From contig JAJKFH010002438.1 of NCBI GenBank assembly GCA_023333565.1, positions 1-64,000 on the forward strand: a DNA stretch of 64,000 nucleotides. The letters run 5' to 3'. Shown piece by piece: positions 40,215-53,087 of the stretch. The stretch comes from Puffinus mauretanicus (Eukaryota; Chordata; Aves; Procellariiformes; Procellariidae). A program made the translations under genes and the position numbers. How positions within the stretch are numbered: the first letter of the stretch is position 1; the number at the start of each line of letters is the position of its first letter. The notes beneath the pieces were generated by a model that was not told the DNA's origin, did no database searches, and saw only the letters and a list, made by a program, of their open reading frames with translations.

Positions 40215-40300
40215 TTGCCTCAGTTGACCTGCTGCCCTATTTTCCCAAGGATAATAATGCTTATTCTGACTGTCCTGGGTGGTACAAGGTTGATAGGCAC
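40215..40300 (+). mobile_element. MIR-like SINE core fragment (tentative)
   Basis: GCCTCAGTTGACC..., CTATTTTCCCAAGGATAATAATGCTTATTCTGA (in pieces) resembles the conserved MIR block around GTAAAATGGGGATAATAAT. The flanks are too degraded to place. Confidence 0.4.
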
Positions 40301-40494
40301 TGTAAAAAGTTTCCTGATATCAGGAGCTATGAAGCTCCTGATCTTTTTGCAAACTGATGTTAAGCAACAACAGAAACATGTTTTGTACTCCCAGGAAGAG
40401 TATGGAAGTTGGGTTTAAGACAGCAGCTTACTTTGTCATCTTGCCCTTCTCCATCACTGCACAGATTTTTATTGTTTAATGCCATAACAATAGA

Positions 40495-40640
40495 GTCACA
40501 GAATCACACAATTGGTAAACACGTCCCAAGGTCTCTACTCCAGGCTCCTGCTCGCAGCAGGACCACTCAGAGCAGTTGGTGAAGGATGTGTCCAGTCAAG
40601 GTTTGAGTATCTCCAAGGATGGAGATTCCACAGCCTCTGT
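40495..40640 (-). mobile_element. old CR1 LINE 3' fragment
   Basis: AGAGTCACAGAATCACA is a degraded octamer end. It is followed by a CR1-like block containing CTCCAGGCTCCTGCTC, GCAGCAGGACCACTCAGAGC and CAAGGATGGAGATTCCACAGC, all seen on the strand opposite to the element. It is more diverged than the copies at 1, 32026 and 49346 and belongs to an older subfamily. Confidence 0.75.
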
Positions 40641-41771
40641 GAGCTCATTTCAATTTTGTTTCTTAAAATTCATGCATAAATGTTTTTTCAGTAGCCAGTA
40701 GGAAAGCCCTTCTATGTGCAAATGAAGAGACGAAACATCTAATTATACATCCAAATTTATCTGCATAAACATACACAAGGTAACTTCTGAGCTGTGGGGG
40801 GATAGAATTGCTAAGCCAGAAGGTAATTCAGTTTCAGACTTAGGAGCCTTGATTTTCTGTGACATTTTCATGATTATTTGATTCTCTAAACTATTATTTA
40901 TTCACACAGCTGAACTAGCTATTCATGCTTCGGTAAAAAAGCTCTTCAGGTTTATCTGCTGTGTAAACCTAAGAGGAAATCTTTCTGCAAAAAAATACTT
41001 CAGTATAGAAAGAAAGACTTTTTTCTTTAACGACCTCTTAAAATCCAGCCCAGCTTTTGCCATATTATATCAGAATTCAGCCATTAACTCTTATGTTGAA
41101 AAAAAAAGCTCTCCTAAGCACAAAAGTCTAAAAATACTCATTTTCAGACAGATGCTGACATTGAAGAATAACAGCCCCGAAAAAGGAAGCCTGTGAAGTA
41201 TAGAATAAACTCAAAAAGAGAAAAAAACCTGCTTACAGTGCCTGTCCTGTAAGAATTAATTCATTCTTTCCCCCTGCTAAAAGCAGAGAATTATAGTTAG
41301 CGTCCATGGTTCATTATTTTCTCTACCCCGTAATATAGCATGAAGATTGTCTTTGTTAGTTGAAGGTATTCATGTTGTGAACACAATTGTTGAAATGTTG
41401 GAGATTTTATAGAGTATACAAGATGCTTCAGCTGAGAAGCAGTGAAGAATGTTCAAATAATCATTCTTAGAAGATTCTCTTTTTGTTCACTTCAGTACAA
41501 TACGTTTTTCTCCAATCAGCAGTGCAAGTCTGCCACCGTGACATTTTGTTAGAGGCCAGTACACCCACTGAGATAGCTGTGATTTGCTTCCAGGATGATC
41601 CAAAAATAACCCTACCGGTAGGTGTGTAGGAAGGTCTGACAGTTTGCTAAAGAATGAATTGAGGTAGGTGTTTCATGTTGGAAAAGATCGGTTTAAAATG
41701 CAGAATGGCACTCTTCACTGTAGTACAAATCGGTTATTTTTGTACCATTTCATTTGGAATTAATGCAGGTT

Positions 41772-41833
41772 CCACTATTATAAGATCATTTAAAATAAGG
41801 TACCATTATTATAAAATTATTTAAAATAAGCTT
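41772..41833. repeat. tandem duplication of a 31-bp AT-rich unit
   Basis: Two adjacent units, each CCA.TATTATAA.ATTATTTAAAATAAG-like (41772-41802 and 41803-41833), differ at a few bases. It is a simple local duplication inside the 20.5-kb intron. Confidence 0.8.
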
Positions 41834-44800
41834 TATTAGTTTTGCAGTACATAGAAAACTTCCCTAGTATAATGTTCATTATTTTTGGATAAAGATACAG
41901 TTGATAAATATAACACATATCTTAAATAAAGGTTTATAAATACAGTATACATGCAGTACACATACCCAGGATGGATGCTTAAACAACCCAAGTGTATGAT
42001 TTTCAATTTTATATTTAAATCTAATCTTATTATTAGCACCATTATCTTAGTGCTCTGAGCACAGAGCAGTCCAATGTCTTAACTCTGAGCTCAGCACCAA
42101 TTTTTTAAAACTATGTGTTTGGAAGGAAGCCTTGGAAAAAAATCTTGCCTTTGCACGCCCACCACCCAGGTGCCCATCACTTGACTGCCCAGTTCAAGGA
42201 GATTTGTGATGGGAGAAATATATTTCCGAACTGTTGTGTGTCAGCTGGGCTTACCCACGTAGTGTTAAGTTTCTGAGTCTGTGCTTAGGCTTCTAAATAA
42301 GTGAATTGGTTTTGACTGCTCTTAGTGCCCAGAGATTATGCTACTTCTTGGAGAGATGTATTGCTGCTAAGCCCATCTGATAATTAGGTCACCCTTAAGC
42401 AGGCATCAAAACACACGTGTTGGAGCCAAAAATAGGAAACTAGGCATGCATTTTTGACCTATATTTGTATTTTTAATAATGCTTAAAAATGGCTTAAATG
42501 CCTAAAGAGGAAAAGAGTAGGAATTGTGGCTAAAAAATTACTGCACAGAGTCCCAGTGCAGTAAAAGGAGAGGTGAAGGGTGATGAATTCCCACAGAGCC
42601 TCCCTGGAACAGCGGTGTCTCTCCCTCGTCTCCTCATTTGGAAAAACGAGCCAGCGATAACCTGAAGGATGCCGATGGCAGCAGACAGGCCATCAATTAA
42701 CCGGAGTGACCTGTTTGCAGATTTGCCCCTTAAAATTTAACAGGTCTTTGTATATTCTCCTAGCAACTTGGTGTATCGATTATCAGGTGTATCAATTCAG
42801 CCTAAAGGATCTTAGGGAAGTTCAGTTGCTAAACGGGGTGGGCAGAACCTGTCGGTGAAGAAGTGTGAGGCTGCCCGATAACTGCAGAAAGAGGTGTTTC
42901 GCAAAAACTCCTTGCCTCTTTTTTAGAATAAGCATTACCATTTTATGAATTTTTGGCACAGAAGAATATCCGACTGTTTCCTCAGAATTGCATAAATACA
43001 AAAGTTGTATGCTGAAGGACAGAAACACGTGCATATTTTTCTGTGAAGCATTGTGCTAGTTAAATCTTTAGGCTTTCTTTTAGGAAAGAGTGTACAGTAC
43101 TAAACCATGGATTAGTAGGATCTAATTCAACAGGAGACATGTTTGGTTTTTAAACATTAGTACATTATAATTTTCCTAAATTATGAAATCCCTTGCCTTA
43201 GACATTTCAGGATTTACTTTGCTTGCAGTATACAAATAACGCTTTGTAATACATTGTATTTTGTAAGTGTCTCTCTACCCCACTCTTAATCTCTATTTCA
43301 AGCCACAAGAACCCCAGTTTGTAAAAAAGGCTATTTTTCTTTCTGTTGGAAGTACTATTTCAAGTTCATTCAGGGTTGTTTTCTGCTAAAGAAACATGAT
43401 ACTATCAGCTTGGCTACACAGGTAGATATGTGAGCTTATACACTATATATCTTACAAGAAGTTCCAAGCCCAGAAAATGCTGGAGTTCATAATATTCAGG
43501 AAATAATGTAAATCTTAGCAAAACTCATGCACTTGAAGAAGCTTTCAACTATTTAAGGTTTACTACTGCCAGCACTGCTCCTTCAACCCTACTGAATTGT
43601 GCACGTGTCCATGGATACTCATGGTCTGTTTTCATAAGGCAGCATAAATTGTGGAAGATAATGGGAATTAAAGTTTATGAATGTCTTTAACCTAATTCTT
43701 TCAGCAATGTCTGAAAAGAGCTAATTGTTTGAATATGGGGCTGCTGATTTATTTTATGCACTGGCCAAACAAAAATATCTCCAACAACTGCATGAGTTTA
43801 AAACCGAATAAAGTAAACCCTTGACTGCCTTTGCTGTTCACAGAACAAAAATGTGCAATATGAATGAAAAGAACCAGTGCAACATTGAACTAAATATGAT
43901 TTTACAAATGGTCTGCAAAGGACCTGACTGAGTAATTTTACATGAGACAAGATAATGCTCGAGCTCTGCGGCTTACAGGGGTGAATGACTATATCTTGTG
44001 ATGTGCTATTACAATGAGGTTGTGCTTGCACACCCCACTAAAAATCCCTTCTTCCATAGAAATTATTATTTATGCACTTTCTGGACTCATAACTCCTTTA
44101 CCTACAGACTCAAGTTTTCAATATATAGTTCATCTCATCTCTATTCTAAAATACCATGGATAGGACTCCGAAGTGTCTGAAGTAAACAAATCTTTTAGGC
44201 ACATCTTGCAGCAATGGAAAGACAAACACCTCCTAAGGACTATTTACCTGATCTTAAGACAGATGTATTACAGAAGTGAAAAAGAAGATGAAGCAGGCCA
44301 TCCCCCCCCATGTACTAGAATTTGAATTGCCATATATGCATGTGGTTAGCACTCTTGCAACAAAAACATTGCTTACCTTGAACTATAGTCTTGGACTCTG
44401 ATGACCCTCTTTTTTTATGGAGAGATGCTACTGCTTGTTGTTTGTTATTACTTAGCGGTGAAAGTATGTCGAAGATGTTGCAGGCACACGGGGCAGTGTG
44501 AAGGAATCTGTACTCCAAGCAGGAGATCCTGGCCACAAGTAGAGCCTTACTGATTCTACATCATTGATTCTAGATCAGAAATTCTTTGGAAAGTGATTTA
44601 GAAGTGGTTGTATGCTGGAGTGGCTTCACATGGAGGTCATTTCAGCATCGGGGCACGAGTCCCTGAACAATAGCTCGCTCCAAATAGTGTGAGATAGCAG
44701 TAATAAACATGAGAGCACAGCTGGAAGTTCCCTGCAGAAATGCCAGTGCTCTGGTTTTGATGTGAACTCAGTGGTGCTTCAATGAACACAGGCCACAGCC

Positions 44801-46589
44801 CTTGGCCCCGCTGAGTAAAACAGAGTCATAAATGCTTGGTAATTATTCTTTGTTCTCTTCGTATTGTGGGGTTTCAATTTGGTTTGATTTCATTCTGAGT
44901 TTCAGTTGGAAATATCTAATGGGCAGCTATGAAGTTTAACCCGAGCCAGTCCACTGTGCCCGATTATTGCCTTCCCCAGCCTCTCTTTAAAGTACCTCCC
45001 ACCCAAAACCAAAAGCGATTTATCGTTGTGGTCTGCTGGGAAGAATGCATGATATGTTGCAGGCACAGGGCTGAAAAAGGATATAGGACTTGTAGTTTAC
45101 AGTACAGGTGGATGGTCTTCACTGAGCAATACATTTCAACAAAACAGGAGCATCAGTGTGGAATTGGCCCAGAATATTAACTGGCTTTTTACTCTCTCTC
45201 TCCATAATCTCTCAGAAAAATGTACCTTAAACACAATAACCTAGATTCACTAAGATATGCCCAATCAATAAACCCTTGTTTTCTAAAATACGTTCTGTTG
45301 GATAGGTAGGTTTGGAGGAAACTTATGGCAGGTAAGACTAGAAAACTACAAAAATAGCCAGCTGATAGGTTTGTCTGCCATACCTGTAGTACCTTTGTGT
45401 GCTCTGTTTGCTCCTCCTCCTTTGCACTGCCGTGGAAGGTCCTCAGTGTAATTTCAAGACAATCAGAAATGTCAGGTTAGGCTTTAACATAAATGACGTA
45501 AGTGATTAAGATAAGTGACCCTGATTTTCACTTGTCCCAAGCTCACAGAGCTTCCTGAGCTCTCAAAGACCCATGCACCCATGAAGAGTATGGATTTATG
45601 AGTCTAAAGTTAGTCTCCAGTTCTTGAAGACCCTGGCTTCTTCTGAATTTGCAAAGAATTTGAATGAATTGGTTCACCTCCCTGCTTTCTTTTTTTCTTG
45701 TATAAGTGAACTCGAAGGACTTTGTAAAATATAAAGCTGTTTTCAGAAAGCCAGCTTCAGCCAAAAGGATCGCCATGGGGAAAGACTCCTCTCCTCCTCT
45801 CCCTCTCCCGCTCTGCCTTGCTTGGTCTCATTCGCCCGCACATGCACACAGACACACAGAAGCACCAGATGGTGAGTGTATGCTGCTCTCCCTTCCTCCG
45901 TGCCTCACTGGTGCTTCTCTTTTCCTGTGCCCTGAGAAGATGGGGACAATCTTTCATAGGAATTGTTCACCTGTGAGTAATGAAGAAGGAGAGCGACACT
46001 GACTTATTTGAGAAAGGCTGTGATATTAGTATATGTCTTTCTATATTGTCATTCTTGTTTCCCTTGACTCTTTCTTGCTCTCTTGCTTTTCTGGTGCTCT
46101 TTCCCTGGAGTGCGTCTGTCACTTCCATTTTATTCTATCCAAGCACAGGCAGAGCACTTAAACTTACTAGAATCTTCCTTTTTGACATGTCAGACAGCAC
46201 TTCCAAGATACCAGAAAATGAGCAAGTTTTTACTTCTCTCTCCCCCCAAACGGTAACGTGTTTGTCAGAGGACTTTATGGAGAATTAACCTCCCCAGATT
46301 AGGAAAATCCACCTCCTCTTTGCCAAAAATTGCCCCAAGAAACAGAACCGGTGCATGCTGGTGCTATGTTAGTGACTGGGAGACTACCGGTTCACACAAG
46401 GGTGAATGCTCGGATTGGCTAGAGATCACCGTAAAGGGCAGACAATTTAATGCCAATCACACATGCTAGTTAGATTGGAATACTGATGAGCCCTTTTGAA
46501 AGGCCAACTGCATCTTCTTTCAGCAAAATATTAAAATGCCCCCCTTTCCCCCACTTCCCCCCCCAGATTCTCCACAAGAATAAATTAAA

Positions 46590-46960
46590 ACTTGGAGGTG
46601 TGGTTATTACCACAGAATAATTAGAACCCATGGGATTAGAGACACTCAACGTTTGTTAATGCCCCTGGGTTGTGATTATCTAATAATGATGATGCCGCTG
46701 TCATTGCTTAATTATTCTTCCCCTTTAAAATGTTCCTTATGCAGTCAGAGTCTGTAGAGTGTTCTCATTTCAGACAGAAACGCAACTGCAAATTCCTGAG
46801 AGCAATGTCACATGGGCGGTGTGATTGACTTGCCCACTTCTCCCCGACGCCCATGTTTATAATCCTCATTTCAAAAGCTCCATCATTACTATACTCAAAT
46901 CGCTCCTCTTTTCCATAGGAGACATTTAATTTGCATGTTTAGGAGAAAGGTTTTTGGCCT
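46590..46960. other. candidate conserved non-coding element (unverified)
   Basis: About 370 bp without obvious repeats, in the middle of the largest intron. It has clustered homeodomain-like cores (GCTTAATTATTC, TCTAATAATGATG, CATTTAATTTGCATG) mixed with GC-richer words such as CACATGGGCGG. The texture resembles vertebrate enhancers, but I have no alignment, so this is only a suggestion. Confidence 0.3.
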
Positions 46961-48013
46961 CCATCTCTTTAAAACAACCAGTTGTTGTTAGTGCTCCGTA
47001 AAGAGAAGACACCATAACCAATTGATCTTAAACATGTAAGATCAGATCTGGCCAGAATCCTGCAGAACAGCAGATCGGTGGTCCACATTCCCCGCTACAT
47101 AAGAACCTCCTATAGTTGGATGCCTTTCTTCTCTGATTAAGAGAGTACCACAACCAAAATAAGATGTTGTGAATCAGACCAAAGTTGGACACTTTGCATA
47201 GACTTTGTCCAACACAACTAAACTTTGTCCAATATCTGTAGTCTGTCACTCAGGCCAGCAGGTGTTTGTCTTGTTTAGAGTTTGCAAGACATTGTTCCAA
47301 ACATCGTTGGTTTTTGCAACTAAAGATTAGAAAGAAAGCAGAGAACTCAGCCTTAATCTGATTATCCTTAAACCCAGTGTTGTCTCTTAGCTTTATTATC
47401 CCTCTTGTACTAACACAGGAACAATGGAATATTCTGTTTACCCAAGAGATTTTGGATAGTAAACAAAGATTTTAAATTCAGCTTGCTGAAATTAGAGATT
47501 TGTACTTTGGGTTTAATATTCCTTTTCCTTTTGTCCCCAACTCTTATAATTTTTTTTCTATGTCAGTGACTGGGGAGATGCTAGAAATATTAAAGTAATT
47601 TTGATTTTCTTTTCTTACTACATTTACTCTCTTCACGTAATTTCTTTATATCCTTTCTTTCTGTTCTTCTACTACGATTTTATTTTCTGTTGCGCATTGC
47701 TAAATCTAAAGGAAATTGAAAGGAATCTAAAATCTCAAGGAATCATCCAAGGTCAGGACCTCCTTTTGTTAGATGTAGATCTAGCCCTGGAAGTTTTACA
47801 CACAAAGTAGTTGTGGCAGACTAGAATCAGAAGCACAGCCAAGAGTTAAATGGTATATTCGGTGTCAACCTATATTCCTGTAAACAGACCCAAGAAGAGA
47901 AGCCAGATCTTCTGTTCAGTTTCCTGCCAACACATCTTCATTCTTCAGCTTTTTTTCATTCTGCCTCAGTGTTACCTGACTTTTTCTATTTTTCCGCTAC
48001 ACTGTTCTACTTT

Positions 48014-48800
48014 TCATAGGTTCATAGAATAATCGAGGTTGGAAGGTCCCTCAGGAGGTCTGTAGTCCAACCCCCTGCTCAAAGCAGGGTCAGGTGTGAG
48101 GTGAGATCAGGTTGCTCAGGGCTTGATCCAGTCAAGACTTGAAAACCTCCAAGGACATGGACTGGGCAATCTGGGTAATCTGTTCCAGTGCTTGACAATC
48201 CTCACGGTACAAATGTTTTTTCTTATATCTGGACTGACCCTCTCTTGTTTCAATTTACCTCTCATCCTCCCACCATGCACTACTGCTCTATCTAGCTGAT
48301 GCCCTTCTCATAAGTACTGGGAGGCTGCTTTAGGTCCACCTGAAGCCATATCTTCTCCAGCCTGAACAGTCCAGCTTGTTACAGGATGAGTGCTCCAGCC
48401 CCTGACCATCTGGCTGGCCTTCCACTGAACACCCTCCAGCTGATCAATGTTTTCTTTGCAATGAGGACCCTAAATCTGGATGTAGTATTTAGATGTGATC
48501 TAACAAGTGCTGAGTAAAGAGGAAAAATCACCTGGGTCTCCTGGCTCTTCTCCTGTTCCAACAGCCCAGGACGCTGTTGGCTTGCTTTGCTGCCAGGGCA
48601 TGCTGCTGGCTCATGGTCACCTCCCACCAGGACTCCCCCAGGTCCTTTTCAGCAGAGCTGCTCCCCAGCCCATCCATCCCAGCCTGTGTTACTGAAAGGG
48701 ATTATTCCTTCCCAGGTGGAGGACTTTGCATCTGTCCTTGTTAAATTTCATAAGGTTCCTGTTGGCCAACTCTGCCCGTCTGCGTCTCTCTGAATGGCAG
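48014..48800 (-). mobile_element. old CR1 LINE fragment (~0.8 kb)
   Basis: It starts on the left with CATAGGTTCATAGAATAATCG, a degraded 3' octamer, followed by GAGGTTGGAAGGTCCCTC and AGTCCAACCCCCTGCTCA. It then follows the usual CR1 order: the block ending CCTGTTCCAGTGCTTGACAA-like, the TCTTCTCCAGCCTGAACAGT block, ACACCCTCCAGC, and further into the ORF2 C-terminal region, ending near the TCTGCCCGTCTGCGTCTCTC words. Divergence and many indels show it is older than the copies at 1 and 49346. It is antisense to CELF2. Confidence 0.85.
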
Positions 48801-49345
48801 CCATTTAGTCAGGAGCAGATTAAGTCAGATCTATTTTATCTAGTCCTTGGAGTCAGTGAGCTCAGGAAGGCAGCAGAAAATCAGAAATACACCCAAATTC
48901 AGTACAAGAAAGAGGATTCTGAACTCAGACAACTGCCAATACAGATATGACAGGAGTCTCTCCCAAAAGAGAACATGTTTTCTCTGCAGCTTCTCATGCT
49001 TAAAGTCATAGAGCTACTGAACCTTAAATTTGTGGGTAATATTGATCCCTGGTGCACTACTATATCGTCTTAACCGGAGCAAAATAAGTACTTTGAACAC
49101 AGAGTTATTTAAACTCTCCACTAAGTAAAACAACAGGAACAAAGTTGTGGTTCACAGCTGAGCGGTGTGGTTTGCTTTTAAACATATGCACATCCTCTAC
49201 AACTGACTAAGCAGGATGTGACCGGAACACAGATGAGCAGGTAGCTGACAGCAAAGGAAACGTTGAGCTTCCTGTTGTGCCTTGCGTTAGGTAGCGACAG
49301 GCAATTGTGGAGGGTAACCGAGAGCTGCCTAGAGCAAAGCTGTCA

Positions 49346-49946
49346 TGGAATCATAGAATCATAGAATCATTAAGGTTGGAAAAGACCTCTAAGATCATCG
49401 AGTCCAACCGTCAACCCAACACCACCATGCCCACTACACCATGTCCCTAAGCGCCTCATCTACACGTCTATTTAAATACTTCCAGAGATGGTGACTCCAC
49501 CACTTCCCTGGGCAGCCTGTTCCAAGGCCTGACCACTCTTTCAGTAAAGAAATTTCTCCTAATGTCCAATCTAAACCTCCCTTGGCGCAACTTGAGGCCA
49601 TTTCTTCGTCCTATCACTTGTTACTTGGGAGAAGAGACCAACCCCCTCGCTACAACCTCCTTTCAGGTAGTTGTAGAGCGCGATGAGGTCTCCCCTCAGC
49701 CTCCTCTTCTCCAGACTAAACAACCCCAGTTCCCTCAACCGCTTCTCATCAGAGTTGTGCTCCAGGCCCTTCACCAGCTTCGTTGCCCTTCTCTGGACAC
49801 GCTCCAGCACCTCTATGTCCTTCTTGTAGTGAGGGGCCCAAAACTGAACACAAAATTCGAGGTGCGGCCTCACCAGTGCCGAGTACAGGGGCACGATCAC
49901 CTCCCTGCTCCTGCTGGCCACACTATTTCTAATACAGGCCAGGATG
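49346..49946 (-). mobile_element. young CR1 LINE, 5'-truncated, complete 3' end
   Basis: The left end has three ATAGAATC-type octamers, then TTAAGGTTGGAAAAGACCTC and the same 3' region as at 32026. It runs to 49946, where similarity to the copy at position 1 (CAGGCCAGGATG) stops sharply. About 600 bp in total, antisense to CELF2. The two long copies (1 and 49346) are close relatives, differing by point changes and small indels, such as loss of a few bases near 49606-49650. Confidence 0.95.
49571..49946 (-). pseudogene. CR1 ORF2 C-terminal fragment
   Basis: An uninterrupted minus-strand frame in the CR1 encodes [51 protein letters not shown] and [18 protein letters not shown]. It lacks all RT catalytic motifs because the element is 5'-truncated. 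The open frame runs on past 49946 into flanking intron by chance. No function is expected. Confidence 0.8.
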
Positions 49947-50624
49947 AAGGGCCTGTTGGCAGGGCTGACACAGTTACCCTTGTGAATCCCTATGTGGAAA
50001 GCCCCGGCGTAGTTAAGCCAGCGTTGGAGCTGCCCTGAAGCCCTGCAGCACCAGGAAGCTGGTTCTGCTCCAGAAACATTAGCTGCTCTCCTCACGTGGA
50101 TGGGGTGGGTGAAGGTCTACAGCAACCCTCCATGCAGGCAAAGAACTAAAGCTGCCCTTGCGTTTCTTTGCCCGTTCTCCTTCAGTCCTGCCCTAAAATC
50201 AAAATAATGCTTCCAAAAAGAAACGTCACTTAAAGTCTTTGAAATGCCTCTTTGATATTCTTAATACCTTAGTCCCAGGCCTGCGGTGTGACCGTGTACC
50301 ATTTCCAGACAGTACGCCGGTGTTGGAAGAGGGGGAAGGGAACAGGACAAGGCAAAGAGGAATGGAGAGAGTGCACAGCCTTCGTATAACCACCCATAAA
50401 ATAGTGCCAAGTTAGCATATATAGTATTGGAGTTTCCAAGAGACCCCTTTTTTCTGGGGTATATGACTTTGCTGAGAAGTCATTGGAGTTCTTTATTACT
50501 TAGACATTTAGCAAAAAAATTAAGGAAAGAATGGAGTCAGCTACCCACTGCAAACAGTCTCTCTGCTAAATCATAGCGGTACATGTGTGATTTGAATAGG
50601 TCCTTTTCTTCAGAGCAACAATGA

Positions 50625-50805
50625 GAGGGAGCATTTATCTAGTACTTCGTTTCATCACCGAGGGCTCAGGCAGCCTCCTTGAACCCTCCAGTTGACCTCC
50701 TCTGTTGGGGAAGAGGATTAATTTTATAAATTGGCCCTGAGACATGAGAGGGGTGGGATTTGCCCAACGCTGTACTACAGGCGAACAGAGGTCTGTAGTT
50801 TTCTT
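50625..50805 (-). mobile_element. MIR-like SINE remnant
   Basis: Seen from the + strand it gives GAGCATTTATCTAGTACTTC, then an AATTTTATAAATTGGCC..TGAGACATGAGAGG block and GGGATTTGCCCAACGCTGTA. This is the order of an inverted MIR (reverse of the TTGGGCAAGT, CCTCAGTTTCC and GTAAAATGGGG blocks). Similarity is weak but colinear over about 170 bp. Confidence 0.55.
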
Positions 50806-53006
50806 ACTTCAGTATACCTACAAGCCCTATCAAGGGCACTCCTTGGTCTTAAGTGTAGGAAATAAATAGGCATGACAAGAATGAGCCTGTGCCTCCAAGA
50901 TATGGCTTTCTAAGAGACAAGCCAGCAACTGGGAAGAAGCAGAATTAGCCCTGTCTTGCAGCAAAAAAACATAGCGAGTGCTTTATCCAGGGCAGCACAA
51001 GAAGTTTGAGGCAGAAGTGGGAGAGGCATCAATAGCATCTAGAAGATTAGCTCATCCGGCGTGCTCTTGCGCAAGGCCACCCTACTTTGTGTGACCTGTA
51101 CTGTAAGTCCCTGCCGCCTAGCTCCTTTCTCCAGCAGGCTGTGCTTTGCAGATCAGCTCGGAATTGCCCAGCACCAGGCAATTCTCTGAGCCCAAGATTT
51201 GATTGAGGTGATTACATTCAAACTCCTGAGTTTGCCTGGTTTGGCATTGGTTCTGCGTGCAGGATGAAAGCAGATCCCTCGCTTTCAGATCACCAGCTCG
51301 TGACACAGCGTGTGGCCGACAGGAAGGGCAGGATCCATCCCACAACACATTGCCTCTCTGAATGGTCTATGTCCACTCTGAGTTCACCATCCCAATCAGT
51401 GGCAGAGGGCAATTCACCCATCCTGAGATAGAAATTTAAAACGAGGGTGTTTTGAGTTGGAGGTCTCTTAGCCTCAGAGACACTCCAAAAGAATAGTTTT
51501 GACTAGACTAGCTTAAACTAACGATGAGGCTGCCAAAGGTGGGGAAATTAATCCCAACCACATTGTGCACAGCAAAGCCAAAGAAATATTTACGCATCAT
51601 TGCCTTTCCTAAATGCTGTTATCCTGAATCTAGTTTTCCAGCTGATGTAAATCCAGATGATGTAAATCATCATGACTCTGTGGACATAAGCTAGCCAAAA
51701 GAAATGGCCAAAAGTTTCTATGCTAATACCAGTTGTTTTTCGAGGTTGGCATAGTTTTTGGGAATTGTGTTGAAACATTATTTAAATTAAAAGGGAAATG
51801 GATCATTGCTATTTTAGATTTCTATTTAAAAAAACTCTGACCTAAAAGGTGCTATAACCTTTTACAGGCAGAAATAAATGTGTTGAGAAGAATAGTTGAA
51901 AACGCCAGCTCCTTCCAGCCTTAAAAATCTCTATGAATGCAACACTGCTAGTTAAACACAAATATCTGTACTGCGTAGAACATCCACTCGGAATGTATCA
52001 AAGGGAGCTCTGTTAAAGAGTATATTAACCAAAGGCCAATTCTCTTTATTCATAATGAAGCTGATAGCAAAATTTTCATCAATTAAATGGAAGAAGCACA
52101 GTAAGATCAAACGGCTGGGGTTGGGAGTGATGTAGGGGTGTGTTGCGGGGAGGCTGCAGCCGTGCCCTTCTCCATTTCACAGCTTCTTAATAATATTATT
52201 TGTATTATTTGAAGGTTTCTGGATGTTTATTAAAGTGGAGTTGAGTTTGGAAGAAAACAGGAAGGCTGTGAGACTGACACAGAAATGTGGGAATAGAGGG
52301 GTCAATGAAGAAGAAACAGTAAGGTCTCTAATAGTAAAATAAACATTTTTAACCTTCTCACCTTTTATGGTTGAAGATGCTAAAGTGTTCTGTAAAGTCT
52401 CTGTATGGGGCCTGGATGGAGAAGGCAACAGGTGACCAGCCTGCAGCGTATCTGCAGGGAACAGAGCAGATTCTTCTACAGGTTGCAGGACAACTCTTTA
52501 CTCTTACAAGTCTAAACTGACGTCTTTATCCAATGCTGTGATTCTATTTTCACATATTAATAGATTTTCAAGGTCAGTGGGGAATATGATGAAGATCTTG
52601 TCTGAACTCTTGCAACAACAGCCAAAGGATTCAACCCCGTAACTCCTGCCAATAGTCTCAGATTGAGCAACAGCCTCTTTGAGAAAGTTGTCATCTTATT
52701 CCAATGACTGATGTTAGAGAGGAAAAAGTTCCTTTGAGTAGACAAAATCTTATCTATCATGTTCTGATGTTTATCCAGGGCTTAACATTGTGAGGGAATG
52801 GTTAGTGCAGCTGGTAAAAAGCAGCTCTGTTCTTCACCAACTATTGTATATTCAGCCAGCATTCATCAGGCTGGAGCTCCAGTCTGCTGAATCTCTCTCC
52901 CTAGCTTCAGTATTAGCTAACTCACTTAATGCTGCCCCAGAAACATACTGAATCCCTGACATATATAGGTTTTAAGGAGGCAAGGATAAAATTGCCAGTA
53001 TAAAAA

Positions 53007-53087
53007 TGTCGTGGTTTAACCCCAGCCGGTAGCCCCATACTAGCTACTATGAAGAAAATTCACTCTATCCCAGCCAAAACCAGCACA
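53007..53087. mobile_element. internally deleted LTR remnant of an avian endogenous retrovirus
   Basis: It begins TGTCGTGGTTTAACCCCAGC and ends with CTCTATCCCAGCCAAAACCA then GCACA. These look like the two ends of an LTR that is common in bird genomes and normally several hundred bp long, as I remember it. Here the two ends are joined directly into 81 bp, with TG..CA termini. The flanks are A-rich (TAAAAA before, AAAGA after), so a short target duplication is possible but not provable. No retroviral coding sequence is present. Confidence 0.65.

Noticed and set aside
49562..50038. Plus-strand frame of 158 codons
   Set aside because: Shadow of the antisense CR1 at 49346-49946, extending by chance into flanking intron.
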